A DNA stretch of 64,000 bases, taken from contig CANLWS010000004.1 of assembly GCA_947494925.1 (NCBI GenBank), positions 413,232-477,231 of the forward strand, in the 5' to 3' direction. Numbering within the stretch: the first letter of the stretch is position 1; each line of letters opens with the position of its first letter. This document shows positions 38,220-47,708 of this stretch, piece after piece. Position numbers and translations under genes: made by a program. The notes beneath the pieces were generated by a model. The model had not been told where the DNA came from. It worked only from the letters and a program-made list of their open reading frames with translations, and did not search any database. The DNA comes from an uncultured Alteromonadaceae bacterium. GTDB lineage: Bacteria > Pseudomonadota > Gammaproteobacteria > Enterobacterales > Alteromonadaceae.

Positions 38220-40898
38220 ATGTTAAAAAATTCTCTAAGGGCACTAGCAGTCCTTTGTACTTCCTCAATAGTTGTTGCCAATAGCGCATTTGCAGCAACT
38301 ATTGAAAATCCAGGCTTTGAAAACGGTCTTGATGGTTGGACGGTTATAGATAGTTCAGGCTCTGGTGTTAGCCTATCTGAAACAGCGCATTCTGGCGTTA
38401 ATTCTGTTTTGATAACGCAAGTATCTGGTCACAGGATATATCAAATCGTAGATGCCGTGCCGAACTCCCAATACAAGATAGAAACGTATATTCGTGGAGA
38501 CGGACGCTTAAGAATAACTGGCGACTCTCCTACGCTTAGACGCACAAAACGCACTGGCACGGATTGGGAGCGAGCAGTCATTAGATATAACTCTGGTGAT
38601 AGTGGTCAAATTCGCATTGTATTGGAGAAAAAACCTAACAGTGATGAGGCGATATTCGACGATGTGAGCATTGAATGTGACGATGTTAATTGTCAATCTG
38701 ACGACCCTGTAGATGAAATAGATTTCGGCCTCGACCCAGCTAAAGAGCCTTGGGGAAACTTTGACTTACAGGGGTGGGTAATCGATACCCCTGCATTCGA
38801 CGATGATGGATTTGCGCAGCGCTTTGGTGAAGATAAATGGGATGAAATCTCAGATGAATCCAGAGCGTTCTTTTACACCCACACTGATGGCGGAATGCGC
38901 TTTGTTAATCGTGTAGATGGCGCAAAAACGAGTGCGAATACATCATTCAGCCGATCTGAACTTAGAGAAATGTTGCGCAGAGGTAATACCAATATTGCCA
39001 CGCAAGGTGTCACGCCTAATAACTGGGCACTCGGCTATCAACCTACCAATGGCGGCGCTTGGGGTGGTGCAAATGGTTCACTCACTGCAACACTGCGCGT
39101 AAACCAAGTGACGACTACGGGTGAGGGCGTGCATATTGGTCGCACGATTATTGGCCAGATACATGCGGATGATGACGAACCAGCCCGTCTGTATTATCGC
39201 AAAAAACCTGGTGACGAACTGGGTTGTGTGTATGTTGCACATGAGATCCGTGGTGGCGATGATATTGATTTTGACATTGTAGGTGATGAAGACTGTTCAA
39301 ACCCTGATGTGGGCATTGCTTTAGACGAACTATTTTCCTACGAAATCACTAATGAAGATGAGTTCATCAATATAGTAGTGCGTCGTGGTGATCAAGACGG
39401 CGACATTATTGGTCAGACAACTATTGATATGGAAAGCCTCAATAGTGGCTATGATCTTGCTGATGAATGGATGTATTTCAAAGCCGGAGCCTATTCACAA
39501 AACAATACGGGTGATCCTGCAGATGGCGATATCGTTACTTTTTATCGCTTGAGTAACACACATGATGAAGTGCCAGATGAGCCTATTGATGAAGGCGACC
39601 CTACGACTCAAGTCGCATCTATTGTAGATACGCTAGATTCTGATACCGGTGAGTTAAGGTACCGACTTCCAGAAGCCCAGGCTCAAGGGCGATTAGAAGT
39701 GACGTTTACTCGCACAGATGATGCGGTGGGCAGCACAGACGCCTTTATTACACTGTTTAACGAAGACACCAATAATGCCGGCTCCATACTCGACCTGCGT
39801 ATAAGAGACGACTCTTTCGGTGTTAGATATCCTGCTGTAAATCTGGATACAGCGATAGCAAGTGTTGTCCCAGGCCAATATCAAACTGCGGTAATTACAT
39901 GGGAGTATCCAGATGGTGATACCTCTGCATTGCCTACCCTAAATTTATTTTTGGATGGTGAGCTTGTTCTGGAATCATTCGAGCCAACGGGCGCCAATCC
40001 AATAGGTGGTGTTACCCATATTTCATTCAGATTTGGAAGTAACTCTTTGGTATTGACCGATTCAGCAATGTTTATTATTGATGATGTTAAGGTGTTTGAT
40101 GATCTAGAAGGGAATTCATCAGTATTTGAAGATGATTTTGAAGGTTACGCCGTTGGTGGTGACTTAGACCCGGATAATAATCCGTCTTCGGAATACGCAA
40201 ACAATACGTCTGAAGCTACTGTAATAAGTGTGCCTGCACATACAGAACCTGAACTCGTTAAATTTGCCGCCATTTCAGACACGCTTTCTACAGATACTGG
40301 CGAGCTAAGATATGAATTACCCAGTGCGCAAGCATCAGGAAAGCTAGCGGTATCATTCAGCCGCACCGATGATGTTGCTGGAAATGCAGATGCATTTATT
40401 ACCCTGTTTAACGAAAACACTGATAACGCGGGATCAATTCTTGACCTGAGAGTGAGAGACGACTCGTTTGCTACCAGATTCCCCGAACTAAATGTCGACA
40501 CAGATGTTGCATCGGTCACACCAGACTCTTTCCAGACAGTGGTGGTGACTTGGGAATACCCTGATGGTGATGCGTCTTCAGGTCTGTTACCCACTCTTAA
40601 TGTAATTATTAATGGGCAAGCCATATCTGAACCCTTCACTCCTGTAGGTGCAAATCCTGTAGGTGGAGTGACCCATATCTCCTTTAGGTTTGGCAGCAAC
40701 TCAGGCGTGTTGACTGACACTGCAGTATTTAGAATAGACGACCTTGCTATTTATTCTGATACTGAGGGAAGTAGTCTTGTTTTCTCTGACGACTTTGAAG
40801 GTTATAACGAAGGAGATGACTTGGACCCAGATAATAATCCCAGTTCCGTATATAAGAATAATACATCTGAAGCTGTGGTTGCAGTTGAAAGTTTTTAA
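38220..40898 (+). CDS. Secreted modular alginate lyase (PL7) with CBM and duplicated C-terminal domain
   Basis: The product is 892 aa with a signal peptide ending in NSAFAA. Residues about 28-150 form a beta-sandwich carbohydrate-binding-like domain (IENPGFENGLDGWTV). Residues about 168-450 are a PL7 catalytic domain. The three family signatures are SRSELREM (Arg245-Arg249), GQIHADD (Gln313-Ile-His315) and YFKAGAYSQ (Tyr419-Gln427, catalytic Tyr425 by family alignment). Two copies of a domain of about 200 residues follow (about 464-665 and 681-890). Both contain GVTHISFRFGSNS, DDFEGY and LDPDNNPSS. It should depolymerise alginate outside the cell. No other alginate genes are nearby. QIH rather than QVH hints at preference for guluronate-containing blocks (family knowledge). 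Confidence 0.93.
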   Translation: MLKNSLRALAVLCTSSIVVANSAFAATIENPGFENGLDGWTVIDSSGSGVSLSETAHSGVNSVLITQVSGHRIYQIVDAVPNSQYKIETYIRGDGRLRITGDSPTLRRTKRTGTDWERAVIRYNSGDSGQIRIVLEKKPNSDEAIFDDVSIECDDVNCQSDDPVDEIDFGLDPAKEPWGNFDLQGWVIDTPAFDDDGFAQRFGEDKWDEISDESRAFFYTHTDGGMRFVNRVDGAKTSANTSFSRSELREMLRRGNTNIATQGVTPNNWALGYQPTNGGAWGGANGSLTATLRVNQVTTTGEGVHIGRTIIGQIHADDDEPARLYYRKKPGDELGCVYVAHEIRGGDDIDFDIVGDEDCSNPDVGIALDELFSYEITNEDEFINIVVRRGDQDGDIIGQTTIDMESLNSGYDLADEWMYFKAGAYSQNNTGDPADGDIVTFYRLSNTHDEVPDEPIDEGDPTTQVASIVDTLDSDTGELRYRLPEAQAQGRLEVTFTRTDDAVGSTDAFITLFNEDTNNAGSILDLRIRDDSFGVRYPAVNLDTAIASVVPGQYQTAVITWEYPDGDTSALPTLNLFLDGELVLESFEPTGANPIGGVTHISFRFGSNSLVLTDSAMFIIDDVKVFDDLEGNSSVFEDDFEGYAVGGDLDPDNNPSSEYANNTSEATVISVPAHTEPELVKFAAISDTLSTDTGELRYELPSAQASGKLAVSFSRTDDVAGNADAFITLFNENTDNAGSILDLRVRDDSFATRFPELNVDTDVASVTPDSFQTVVVTWEYPDGDASSGLLPTLNVIINGQAISEPFTPVGANPVGGVTHISFRFGSNSGVLTDTAVFRIDDLAIYSDTEGSSLVFSDDFEGYNEGDDLDPDNNPSSVYKNNTSEAVVAVESF

Positions 40899-40918
40899 TC
40901 TAAAGCGTAAATAAGTCG

Positions 40919-40954
40919 AAGCCCCAACAGCATTGCTAGTGGGGCTTTTTTATT
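40919..40954 (+). terminator. Terminator of the alginate lyase gene
   Basis: AAGCCCCA (40919-40926) pairs with TGGGGCTT (40940-40947), followed by a T-rich run. Confidence 0.88.
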
Positions 40955-41058
40955 TTTAATCATACAAGTTAAATGTGTGTTTAGAGGTCTAATATTTACA
41001 AATAAAAGATAGATATTGGGCTGTGGTATGAATACCAAACAAGAGGCCTAAGACAGCT

Positions 41059-41141
41059 GAACTCACCTTGCGCAAATTCAACGAAACCAAAAGTCGCTTC
41101 GCTCTGCATTTTGTTTCGTTGAATTTGCACGGAATGGTGCC
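41059..41141. repeat. Repeat copy A: duplicate of the tRNA-Leu 3' flank
   Basis: It shares with copy B a 19-base block (41059-41077), a 36-base identical block starting AAGTCGCTTCGCTCTGC (41091-41126) and CACGGAATGGTGCC (41128-41141). The last part corresponds to the CCA end of the tRNA gene. In this copy AAATTCAACGAAAC and GTTTCGTTGAATTT also form an inverted repeat. Confidence 0.8.
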
Positions 41142-41286
41142 AGGCTGAGGCAGGTTTCTTTGGGAGTGAAGCTCCACCCTGCCAAGAATTTAGATACTTA
41201 ACTTTACATTGAGCGACTTACTATCAGTTAATATCTTTCTGGTAAACAGGACGTTAGTTTTTCTGCGCACGGTATAAGGATTTCGC

Positions 41287-42102
41287 TTACTCAAAGTACT
41301 GCTTTATATCAACTGCCTCTCTGTCAGTATCTGCGGCGAGTAGATCCCGCATAATAGCGGTATGACCTTGACCAGCAATAACCAGTACACGACTACTTTC
41401 AGGCGCTAATGATTGCACGTTGGCGTACATTCTAAAGTTACGATGCCACCAGCTTGCTGCGGCGTCAGCACCTTCAAAGCCCTCTCCTGCGCCAAAACTA
41501 TTTGTCATCAGATACAAAGATTTATTGATAATATCGTGTTTTTCTTGGTTGTGAGTCACCAGTATGTCCTTGAGCGACATTTCTCTATGCATGCGACTGG
41601 TTTCAATTTCGATGTGTTGAATTGTTGTTTCAATACGCTTTTGCAGCATGGGAGCTTTTTCTGGAACGGCCTTAAACAAAGGCTCAGCCTGCCATTGGAT
41701 TTCTCTTTCGTCATAGCAATGAACACCTTCTAAACCTGCAGTTTTCGCAACGCGAAACCCAATTTGGTAGCTTTCATTAATGGGCAGTTTAAATGTACTC
41801 TTCAGGTACTCATTGTATCTTGAGTCCATCAAGGCTTGTTCACTTCGTGCACACTCGAGCAACACGGCTGTAGGTCTAAACTCACTGCCGATTCTATGGG
41901 TCAGTTTCTCGATGTAGGCTTGGTTTGCGCTGGTCGACACATCCATTTGTTTGGATTTCACTTTATCTAGGCCCGGATTTGCAAAGTGAAATGTGCCGAA
42001 GAATGCAATTTGAGCTTTATTATTTTCACCAGCAAAAACGCTGATGCTAAACATTTGGTGTAAAACGCTTAATAATGCAATGGTAAGAAGTGTTCTATTC
42101 AT
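41287..42102 (-). CDS. DUF5694-type exported protein
   Basis: The product is 271 aa with a probable signal peptide (LLTIALLSVLHQMFSISVFA). The core begins IAFFGTFHFANPG and has PTAVLLECARSEQ and the late VLVIAGQGHTAIMRDLL. This pattern resembles the DUF5694 family, with a distant likeness to TraB/GumN (Tiki) hydrolases: a GxxH near the start and a GxGH near the end. The function is unknown. It lies between repeat copies of a tRNA end, so it may have arrived by insertion. Confidence 0.75.
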   Translation of the reverse strand: MNRTLLTIALLSVLHQMFSISVFAGENNKAQIAFFGTFHFANPGLDKVKSKQMDVSTSANQAYIEKLTHRIGSEFRPTAVLLECARSEQALMDSRYNEYLKSTFKLPINESYQIGFRVAKTAGLEGVHCYDEREIQWQAEPLFKAVPEKAPMLQKRIETTIQHIEIETSRMHREMSLKDILVTHNQEKHDIINKSLYLMTNSFGAGEGFEGADAAASWWHRNFRMYANVQSLAPESSRVLVIAGQGHTAIMRDLLAADTDREAVDIKQYFE

Positions 42103-42310
42103 AGTGGATCCCGTTTAGTAAGGTGCATATGTGGATTTACTTAAGCAAAATTCCAACCATTTCATAAGCAGTTGAAATACATTACAAATTTATTTTTATA
42201 GGCGTTAAGTTATAGGTGATTTTGTCAAATAGCGGAAAAATTAGTAATTCATATCACTTTTGCTGAATAACAATGAGCTAAATGCCGATCACGCAGGTTT
42301 ATGAACTAAG

Positions 42311-42718
42311 ATGAAAAAATACAAGGCTGTAAATCGAAACGATATCGTAATAAATGTTCTCCGCGTATTAATAAGTGGCCTTATCGCTGCGCACGGCTGG
42401 GCTAGGTGGCATGCCGATGCAATAACTCCATTTGGAAGCTGGCTCGATGAGCAGGGGTTTCCATTTGGTTTTGTCATTGCCTATGCTGTAACCAGCGTTG
42501 AAATAATTGGCACACCTCTTCTTGCTTTTGGTTATTTCGTTTTGTATTTATGCCCAATTTATGCATTTATCTATGTCGCTGGTATTGTGATGGTGCATGC
42601 TTCCGAAGGTTGGTTTGTAGTAGGTTTGGGCCGTAACGGCATGGAATACAGTGTACTGCTAGTAGTTTGTTTACTTGGCATTGCTTTTCATCATAAAGAA
42701 AAAGGCCTAGAGCACTAA
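42311..42718 (+). CDS. Small DoxX-like membrane protein
   Basis: The product is 135 aa with about four hydrophobic helices. VINVLRVLISGLIAAHGWARW and the GSWLDEQGFPFGFVIAYAVT segment resemble DoxX/YphA-type inner-membrane proteins, whose role is poorly defined. The ribosome site is weak. Nine bases after the stop lies a third copy of the tRNA-end repeat. Confidence 0.7.
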   Translation: MKKYKAVNRNDIVINVLRVLISGLIAAHGWARWHADAITPFGSWLDEQGFPFGFVIAYAVTSVEIIGTPLLAFGYFVLYLCPIYAFIYVAGIVMVHASEGWFVVGLGRNGMEYSVLLVVCLLGIAFHHKEKGLEH

Positions 42719-42726
42719 ATGTGCTA

Positions 42727-42752
42727 CGTTGAATTTGCTCGGAATGGTGTCC
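42727..42752. repeat. Repeat copy C: degenerate tRNA-Leu 3' end
   Basis: CGTTGAATTTGCTCGGAATG followed by GTGTCC matches copies A and B with few changes. The following CCAGCCGCTTGAACG resembles the T-arm of the tRNA-Leu gene on this strand, so it looks like a decayed tRNA fragment. Confidence 0.6.
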
Positions 42753-42860
42753 AGCCGCTTGAACGACAAAAATCTGTGATTTTTGGCAGGGTTAGTCAGC
42801 ATGGATATAGCAGGGATTATCAACGAACTTGGAGAACTGTTCCAATGGCGTCAGATATCC

Positions 42861-42947
42861 GAACTCACCTTGCGCAAATGCCAACTCAAAAACCAGAAGT
42901 CGCTTCGCTCTGCATTTTGTTTCGTTGAATTTACACGGAATGGTGCC
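42861..42947. repeat. Repeat copy B, adjoining the intact tRNA-Leu gene
   Basis: It contains the same three blocks as copy A (42861-42879, 42897-42932, 42934-42947) and runs into the 3' end of the intact tRNA gene. It is therefore probably the source sequence of the copies. Confidence 0.8.
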
Positions 42948-43027
42948 CAGAGGCGGACTTGAACCGCCACGCCCGTTAGAGCACTAGCACCTGAAGCTAG
43001 CGTGTCTACCAATTTCACCACCTGGGC
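42941..43027 (-). tRNA. tRNA-Leu (anticodon CAG)
   Basis: 87 bases including an encoded CCA. On the minus strand: acceptor GCCCAGG with TCTGGGC, D-loop with AATTGGTAGACAC, anticodon stem CTAGC/GCTAG around the loop TTCAGGT (CAG), a long variable arm as expected for leucine, and T-arm GGCGG-TTCAAGT-CCGCC. It closely resembles E. coli tRNA-Leu(CAG). Confidence 0.96.
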
Positions 43028-43117
43028 AGGATTGCGAAATCTAGAGCAACACCCGTTATTAGTCAACTAAAAAGGGGACTTTATCTGGATAAAATGCACT
43101 TTTGTGGAATATTCCAA

Positions 43118-43792
43118 TTAGGCTGAGTCCGAGTTAAAGGCTTTTAAGCCTGGTACGCCGGAAAATTCCTTGAGTAAACCCTTCCCCTTAGGATCAAGCT
43201 GAAACAACAATGCGTGTAACAACTCAAGTGTTGCCATTGCATCATCAAGAGCGTTATGGGCTGGTGCCAGCGGCAAATTGTACCGCTGCCGACAGGCCGT
43301 CAGTGTGGCTGCATTGGGAGGTAATACGCTGTGCTGCTTGCGCAGAAGATACAATGCGATTTGCAGTGTATCTATTGTCATTATTGGTGGTAAGTTAATT
43401 CCGAGTTTTTGGTACGTTTTTGTTAATACCTGCATGTCCAGTGACGTATTGTGAAACACCCAAATATGGGAATCAGCCAACGTCAGCAGCGTTTTCAGTG
43501 CCTTGCTGACCTTTTCTCCCTGCTGAATATCCTCTTCAACCAATCCATGAATCACCGGACTTTGATTCAACGAAGATTTAGTACTAATCACCTTATAAAA
43601 ACAGCTACTTAGATCAATTTGACAGGCTGTTGCCACCACCCATCCTATTGACAGGATTTTGGATTCTTGCAAATCCAGTGACGTTAATTCCAGATCGATG
43701 GCTAAAAATGGTAGTGATTTCCAGGGTTCATCCTGCCATTTTTCAAGTATTTGGGTGTCACTCTCAAAGAACTGTTTGAGTTGCTGCCACAT
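43118..43792 (-). CDS. DEDDh 3'-5' exonuclease (DnaQ-like)
   Basis: The product is 224 aa. The ATG at 43792 is chosen, ten bases after the stop of the upstream gene; the longer frame would overlap that gene by almost 90 bases. The exonuclease motifs are in order: FLAIDLELTSLD (Exo I, Asp and Glu), HNTSLDMQVL (Exo II, Asp) and APAHNALDDAMATLEL (Exo III, His and Asp). It hydrolyses nucleic acid ends, and the exact substrate is unknown. It is cotranscribed with the CBS/DUF294 protein, an arrangement found beside acetate symporter genes in other gammaproteobacteria. Confidence 0.9.
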   Translation of the reverse strand: MWQQLKQFFESDTQILEKWQDEPWKSLPFLAIDLELTSLDLQESKILSIGWVVATACQIDLSSCFYKVISTKSSLNQSPVIHGLVEEDIQQGEKVSKALKTLLTLADSHIWVFHNTSLDMQVLTKTYQKLGINLPPIMTIDTLQIALYLLRKQHSVLPPNAATLTACRQRYNLPLAPAHNALDDAMATLELLHALLFQLDPKGKGLLKEFSGVPGLKAFNSDSA

Positions 43793-43802
43793 AGTTGATT
43801 CT

Positions 43803-45638
43803 CTATGCCATACCACCAGCATACTGCAAAACTGCAGCTTGCTGGGCGCGACTAATTGCCTGAAAAGCGGCTTTGAGCTGGTGTTTTTCAATTGATGACA
43901 AATCCGAAATAGACACGTTATTGTCTGTCACCTTGTTTTCCAGCTGATGACGCCATCTGAGCCGGTTAAGAAACAGCCAGATATCCCGTAAATTTTGCGC
44001 ATCCTTTTCAGACATCGCTTTTTGTTCAACCAGGGCAGTCAGACGCTCCAGTGTTGAAGGCATGGGCAAACCATTTTCCAGTGCATGTATCCTCACCAGG
44101 TTATTGATAATGGCTACTGCACCATTCTTCAAATTAATACTGTCCGCGGTTTTAACCCCTTTCTCAAATACAAATTTTTGAAACATCGAAAGTGGCACCC
44201 TTCCCTCATTTGCATGTCGGGTTAACGCAGCAAGAAATATTGGCTGCTTTAACATATCAGCTCTTTGGGATTGAAGTCTGTTGAACAAATCGGTGTCGCC
44301 CGCTGCGGACCTGACATCAAGGAAAATATTGAAATGCATAATAGCCAGGGGAGTGGGTTCTTTTACCCAGCCCTGAGCTTCTTTGATAGCATCATCCACA
44401 GACATTCGCAATTCAGGGTTGCTCGCCATAATATTGCCACTACAGAGCTTAATACCGCACTTTCCCAATCCGTTGCAGACATATTCTGCCATATCAGCAA
44501 AGTACTCGGCTTCTTGTACGGAAGGCCGTTTTTCAAGTAACAAGGCATTGTCCTGATCCGACCCCATAGTTTGGTCTTCCCGCGCCTGAGAACCATAAAC
44601 CAACCAACAAAATCCGAACGGAGGGGAGCCGTTTTGCTGCTGGAAAAATGTAATGAGTTTTCTTGTCATGATATCCGTTGCTTGTGATAAGACTTTTCCG
44701 GCAATATCAAAATCTCCAAGGCGCTTGGCGTGTTTGGCGAAGTAATGCGGCAGCTGCCAGGAGAGTCGGGTAAGTTCATACAAGGATTGGGCTTTGGCCA
44801 ATTCATCGATAAGAAACAGCACGTTTCCACGTTGATGACGGATCATGTCGCTGGCAGTCATCATGCCAATTGGCTCCAGTGAATCCTTGTTTACCACAGG
44901 CAAATGATGAATATTGTGTTCAGTCATTAAGCACAATGCATCAAACAGAGTGCGTTGATGGGTAATGCTGGCGGGCTTTTCCGTCATTATGTGGCTAAGG
45001 GGTAACTGAATATCCAATTTTTCAGCAATAACTCTATTGCGCAGGTCCCGGTCAGTGATAATACCCACCAGGCTCCCTTGCTCCGTGATCAACAATGAAG
45101 ACACGGAATGTTCCGACATTTTTTTCACACCCAGATAGATAATGGTATTAGACTCAGCACTAATCGGATCACCGTTGATCGTCTCGGCTATGGGTCGATA
45201 AAGCCACATGGATTTTGAATCGCTAACGGCCTCATTTTGCATTTGTTGCGCATCGTATGACTGAAAGAATATTTCAAATGCCGGAAAAGATTTCACGCAG
45301 TTTTTAAAAGCAGTGTTAGGCAGGCAGTAAACCAGGCCGCTGGTATCTACAACCAGTTCAATAGGATAGTTAATTCCCTTTAGCGCATTGCAAATCCCGA
45401 AGTAGTCACCCTCGCTTAAATGCCTGAGCGGTCCATCCGAATCTTTTACTGAAAACTGACCACTGCTGATCAGAAAGATACTGCCTTGTTGTTCCTTCAG
45501 TATTTCAGCCTGATTGTCAGGCGTGATATAAGCAACAGATATTTGGCGGGCTATGGAGGGCAAGTCCTGAGGTTCAAGGCTATCAAAGGGTGCAGACGCA
45601 CTTAAAAAATCAATAGATTGTTGAGGTATAGCCGTCAT
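43803..45638 (-). CDS. Cyclic-nucleotide-binding/CBS/DUF294 nucleotidyltransferase-like protein
   Basis: The product is 611 aa from the ATG at 45638; a TTG four codons upstream is possible. An N-terminal cNMP-binding-like domain (about 20-130, GQFSVKDSDGPLRHLSEGDYFGI) is followed by a CBS pair (about 165-275, LVGIITDRDLRNRVIAE and HHLPVVNKD). A DUF294 nucleotidyltransferase domain follows (about 300-440), with YGSQAREDQTMGSDQDNALL as the GS...D.D metal site. A DUF294_C helical domain ends the protein. The architecture implies nucleotide sensing and perhaps nucleotidyl or uridylyl transfer. It probably forms part of the operon with the symporter and the exonuclease. Confidence 0.9.
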   Translation of the reverse strand: MTAIPQQSIDFLSASAPFDSLEPQDLPSIARQISVAYITPDNQAEILKEQQGSIFLISSGQFSVKDSDGPLRHLSEGDYFGICNALKGINYPIELVVDTSGLVYCLPNTAFKNCVKSFPAFEIFFQSYDAQQMQNEAVSDSKSMWLYRPIAETINGDPISAESNTIIYLGVKKMSEHSVSSLLITEQGSLVGIITDRDLRNRVIAEKLDIQLPLSHIMTEKPASITHQRTLFDALCLMTEHNIHHLPVVNKDSLEPIGMMTASDMIRHQRGNVLFLIDELAKAQSLYELTRLSWQLPHYFAKHAKRLGDFDIAGKVLSQATDIMTRKLITFFQQQNGSPPFGFCWLVYGSQAREDQTMGSDQDNALLLEKRPSVQEAEYFADMAEYVCNGLGKCGIKLCSGNIMASNPELRMSVDDAIKEAQGWVKEPTPLAIMHFNIFLDVRSAAGDTDLFNRLQSQRADMLKQPIFLAALTRHANEGRVPLSMFQKFVFEKGVKTADSINLKNGAVAIINNLVRIHALENGLPMPSTLERLTALVEQKAMSEKDAQNLRDIWLFLNRLRWRHQLENKVTDNNVSISDLSSIEKHQLKAAFQAISRAQQAAVLQYAGGMA

Positions 45639-45674
45639 ATGTCTATCCAACCATTGTTTGAGACCAAATAGTGA

Positions 45675-45703
45675 GGCCCAGCAGCTAGGGAAGCTGATGG
45701 GCC
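45675..45703. terminator. Hairpin between the symporter and the CBS/DUF294 gene
   Basis: GGCCCA...TGGGCC with an inner AGCT/AGCT stem forms a stable hairpin. No long T-run follows, so it may be an attenuator or processing site rather than a full terminator. Confidence 0.45.
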
Positions 45704-45725
45704 TGACAGTGTGAGTGTCCCCTGA

Positions 45726-47432
45726 TTAGTGTGCTGTCGCTTCTCCGGCTCCTTTTGGATAACGAATATCTTCCACCAACTGTTGAATTTCTTCCGGTGC
45801 CTCATTAGTCATTTTATAGACAACGTAAGCAACAATGAAGTTTATCAGCATCCCTATAGTACCGATGCCTTCAGGCGATACACTGAACAACCAGTTTTCC
45901 GGCACGTTCGCCGCAGGATTAACAAACTTGAAGTAAATGATGTAGACCGCGGTGAACCCAATTCCCGCCAACATACCTGCTACAGCTCCTTTGTTATTCA
46001 TCTTCTTAAAGAATATCCCCATTATAATAGCCGGGAAGAATGACGATGCAGCCAGGCCGAATGCGAAAGCGACAACCTGAGCGACAAACCCGGGTGGATT
46101 TATCCCAAAATAACCGGCAATGCAGATAGCCACAGCTGCTGCCAACCTCGCGTAAAACAGTTCCTGCCGGTCGGTAATATTCGGCATAAGATTACGCTTC
46201 AACAGGTCATGTGAGACTGAGGTCGAAATCACCAACAATAACCCAGCTGAAGTGGAGAGTGCTGCTGCCACACCACCAGCAGCAACCAAGGCAATCACCC
46301 AGGCTGGCAAGTTGGCTATTTCAGGGTTAGCCAACACCATGATGTCACGATCAACCTTCATTTCATTGCGCTCATCCCCGGCGTAGAACATCTTGCCATC
46401 GCCATTTTTATCTTCCCAGGAAATAAGGCCTGTTTTCTCCCAGTTTTTAATCCAGCTGGGAGCTTCGGAATAATTGGTGCCTGTTTGCTCAGTGCCATTG
46501 ATGGTTTCTATCATGTTAACCCGGGCAAACGACGCTAGAGAAGGAGCTGTAGTATACAAAATAGCGATAAACAATAACGCCCAACCTGCACTGTATCGGG
46601 CATCACGCACTTTGGGTACAGTGAAAAAACGCACGATAACGTGAGGTAATCCGGCCGTTCCAACCATCAGGGCAGCTGTAATACAAAACACATCAAACAT
46701 GCCTTTGGTCCCGGAGGTATATTCGTTGAAACCGAGTTCCAAGGACAAGCCATCGAGTTTTTCCAGCAGGTAGATCCCTGACCCATCTGCGAGAGTTGCG
46801 CCAAAACCAGTCTGTGGCAAAACGTGACCTGTCATCAATATGGAAATAAATACTGCAGGAACCAGATAAGCAAAAATTAACACGCAGTATTGTGCAACCT
46901 GAGTATAGGTAATGCCCTTCATGCCACCCAAAACAGTGTAGAAAAAGACGATGGCCATACCGATGACAACGCCTGTGACAATGTCCACTTCGAGGAAGCG
47001 ACTAAACACCACTCCAACCCCACGCATTTGACCTGCAACGTAGGTAAAACACACGAAAATCGCGCACACGACAGCAACTGTCCTGGCGGTTTGCGAGTAA
47101 TAACGGTCACCGATAAAGTCAGGCACAGTAAACTTACCGAACTTCCTTAGATAAGGAGCCAGACAGAGTGCTAATAAAACGTAACCACCGGTCCAACCCA
47201 ACAAGTACACGGCTCCGTCATAACCCATAAACGAGATCAATCCTGCCATGGAAATGAAAGAGGCGGCTGACATCCAATCTGCGGCTGTGGCCATACCGTT
47301 CGCAATAGGGTGAACACCGCCACCAGCCACATAAAAGTCATTGGTAGAGCCCGCGCGAGCCCAGATAGCGATACCGATGTAGAGTAGGAAAGACGCACCT
47401 ACTATGATAAAAGTCAGAATTTTAATATCCAT
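45726..47432 (-). CDS. Sodium:solute symporter, acetate/ActP-like (VC2705 subfamily)
   Basis: The product is 568 aa with many hydrophobic helices of the SSS family. Landmarks are FYVAGGGVHPIANGMATAADWMSAASF, split here as the N-terminal signature, GWTGGYVLLALCLAPYLRKFG, and the central LSTSAGLLLVISTSVSHDLLKR. The subfamily always occurs with a small DUF4212 partner, encoded ten bases upstream. It probably imports acetate or related short organic acids with Na+. The neighbouring CrbS-like kinase carries its own SSS domain and may respond to the same flux. Confidence 0.9.
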   Translation of the reverse strand: MDIKILTFIIVGASFLLYIGIAIWARAGSTNDFYVAGGGVHPIANGMATAADWMSAASFISMAGLISFMGYDGAVYLLGWTGGYVLLALCLAPYLRKFGKFTVPDFIGDRYYSQTARTVAVVCAIFVCFTYVAGQMRGVGVVFSRFLEVDIVTGVVIGMAIVFFYTVLGGMKGITYTQVAQYCVLIFAYLVPAVFISILMTGHVLPQTGFGATLADGSGIYLLEKLDGLSLELGFNEYTSGTKGMFDVFCITAALMVGTAGLPHVIVRFFTVPKVRDARYSAGWALLFIAILYTTAPSLASFARVNMIETINGTEQTGTNYSEAPSWIKNWEKTGLISWEDKNGDGKMFYAGDERNEMKVDRDIMVLANPEIANLPAWVIALVAAGGVAAALSTSAGLLLVISTSVSHDLLKRNLMPNITDRQELFYARLAAAVAICIAGYFGINPPGFVAQVVAFAFGLAASSFFPAIIMGIFFKKMNNKGAVAGMLAGIGFTAVYIIYFKFVNPAANVPENWLFSVSPEGIGTIGMLINFIVAYVVYKMTNEAPEEIQQLVEDIRYPKGAGEATAH

Positions 47433-47441
47433 GGTACTCTC

Positions 47442-47708
47442 CTACTCCTCATCCACACCGTAGTGTTTATCGATGGCATTCATCTTGTAGACATACACGA
47501 ATATAAGGACGACAAACATGTAAATTGCCCCCTGCTGAGCAAACCAGAATCCAAGCTTGAAGCCGAAGAACTGAATATTGTTAAGCACGTCAACAAACAA
47601 AATGCCGCATCCAAAGGACACCACAAACCATACTGCCAGTAGCTTGAGCACCAGAGAGATATTATCTTTCCAGTAGGCCACCTTATCTTCTTCTGTTTTA
47701 AAGGCCAT
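47442..47708 (-). CDS. DUF4212 small subunit of the sodium:solute symporter
   Basis: The product is 88 aa with two hydrophobic helices. YWKDNISLVLKLLAVWFVVSFG, FGFKLGFWFAQQGAIYMFV and VYVYKMNAIDKHYGVDEE are typical of the family found immediately before VC2705-type symporters. It probably stabilises or regulates the transporter. An AGGAAAAGAC ribosome site precedes the ATG. Confidence 0.92.
   Translation of the reverse strand: MAFKTEEDKVAYWKDNISLVLKLLAVWFVVSFGCGILFVDVLNNIQFFGFKLGFWFAQQGAIYMFVVLIFVYVYKMNAIDKHYGVDEE

Noticed and set aside
42801..42962. Short frame beginning MDIAGIINELGELFQW that runs into the tRNA-Leu gene
   Set aside because: It crosses repeat copy B and terminates inside the tRNA. 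No equivalent frame is open in copy A, so coding is unlikely, although the first part looks protein-like.
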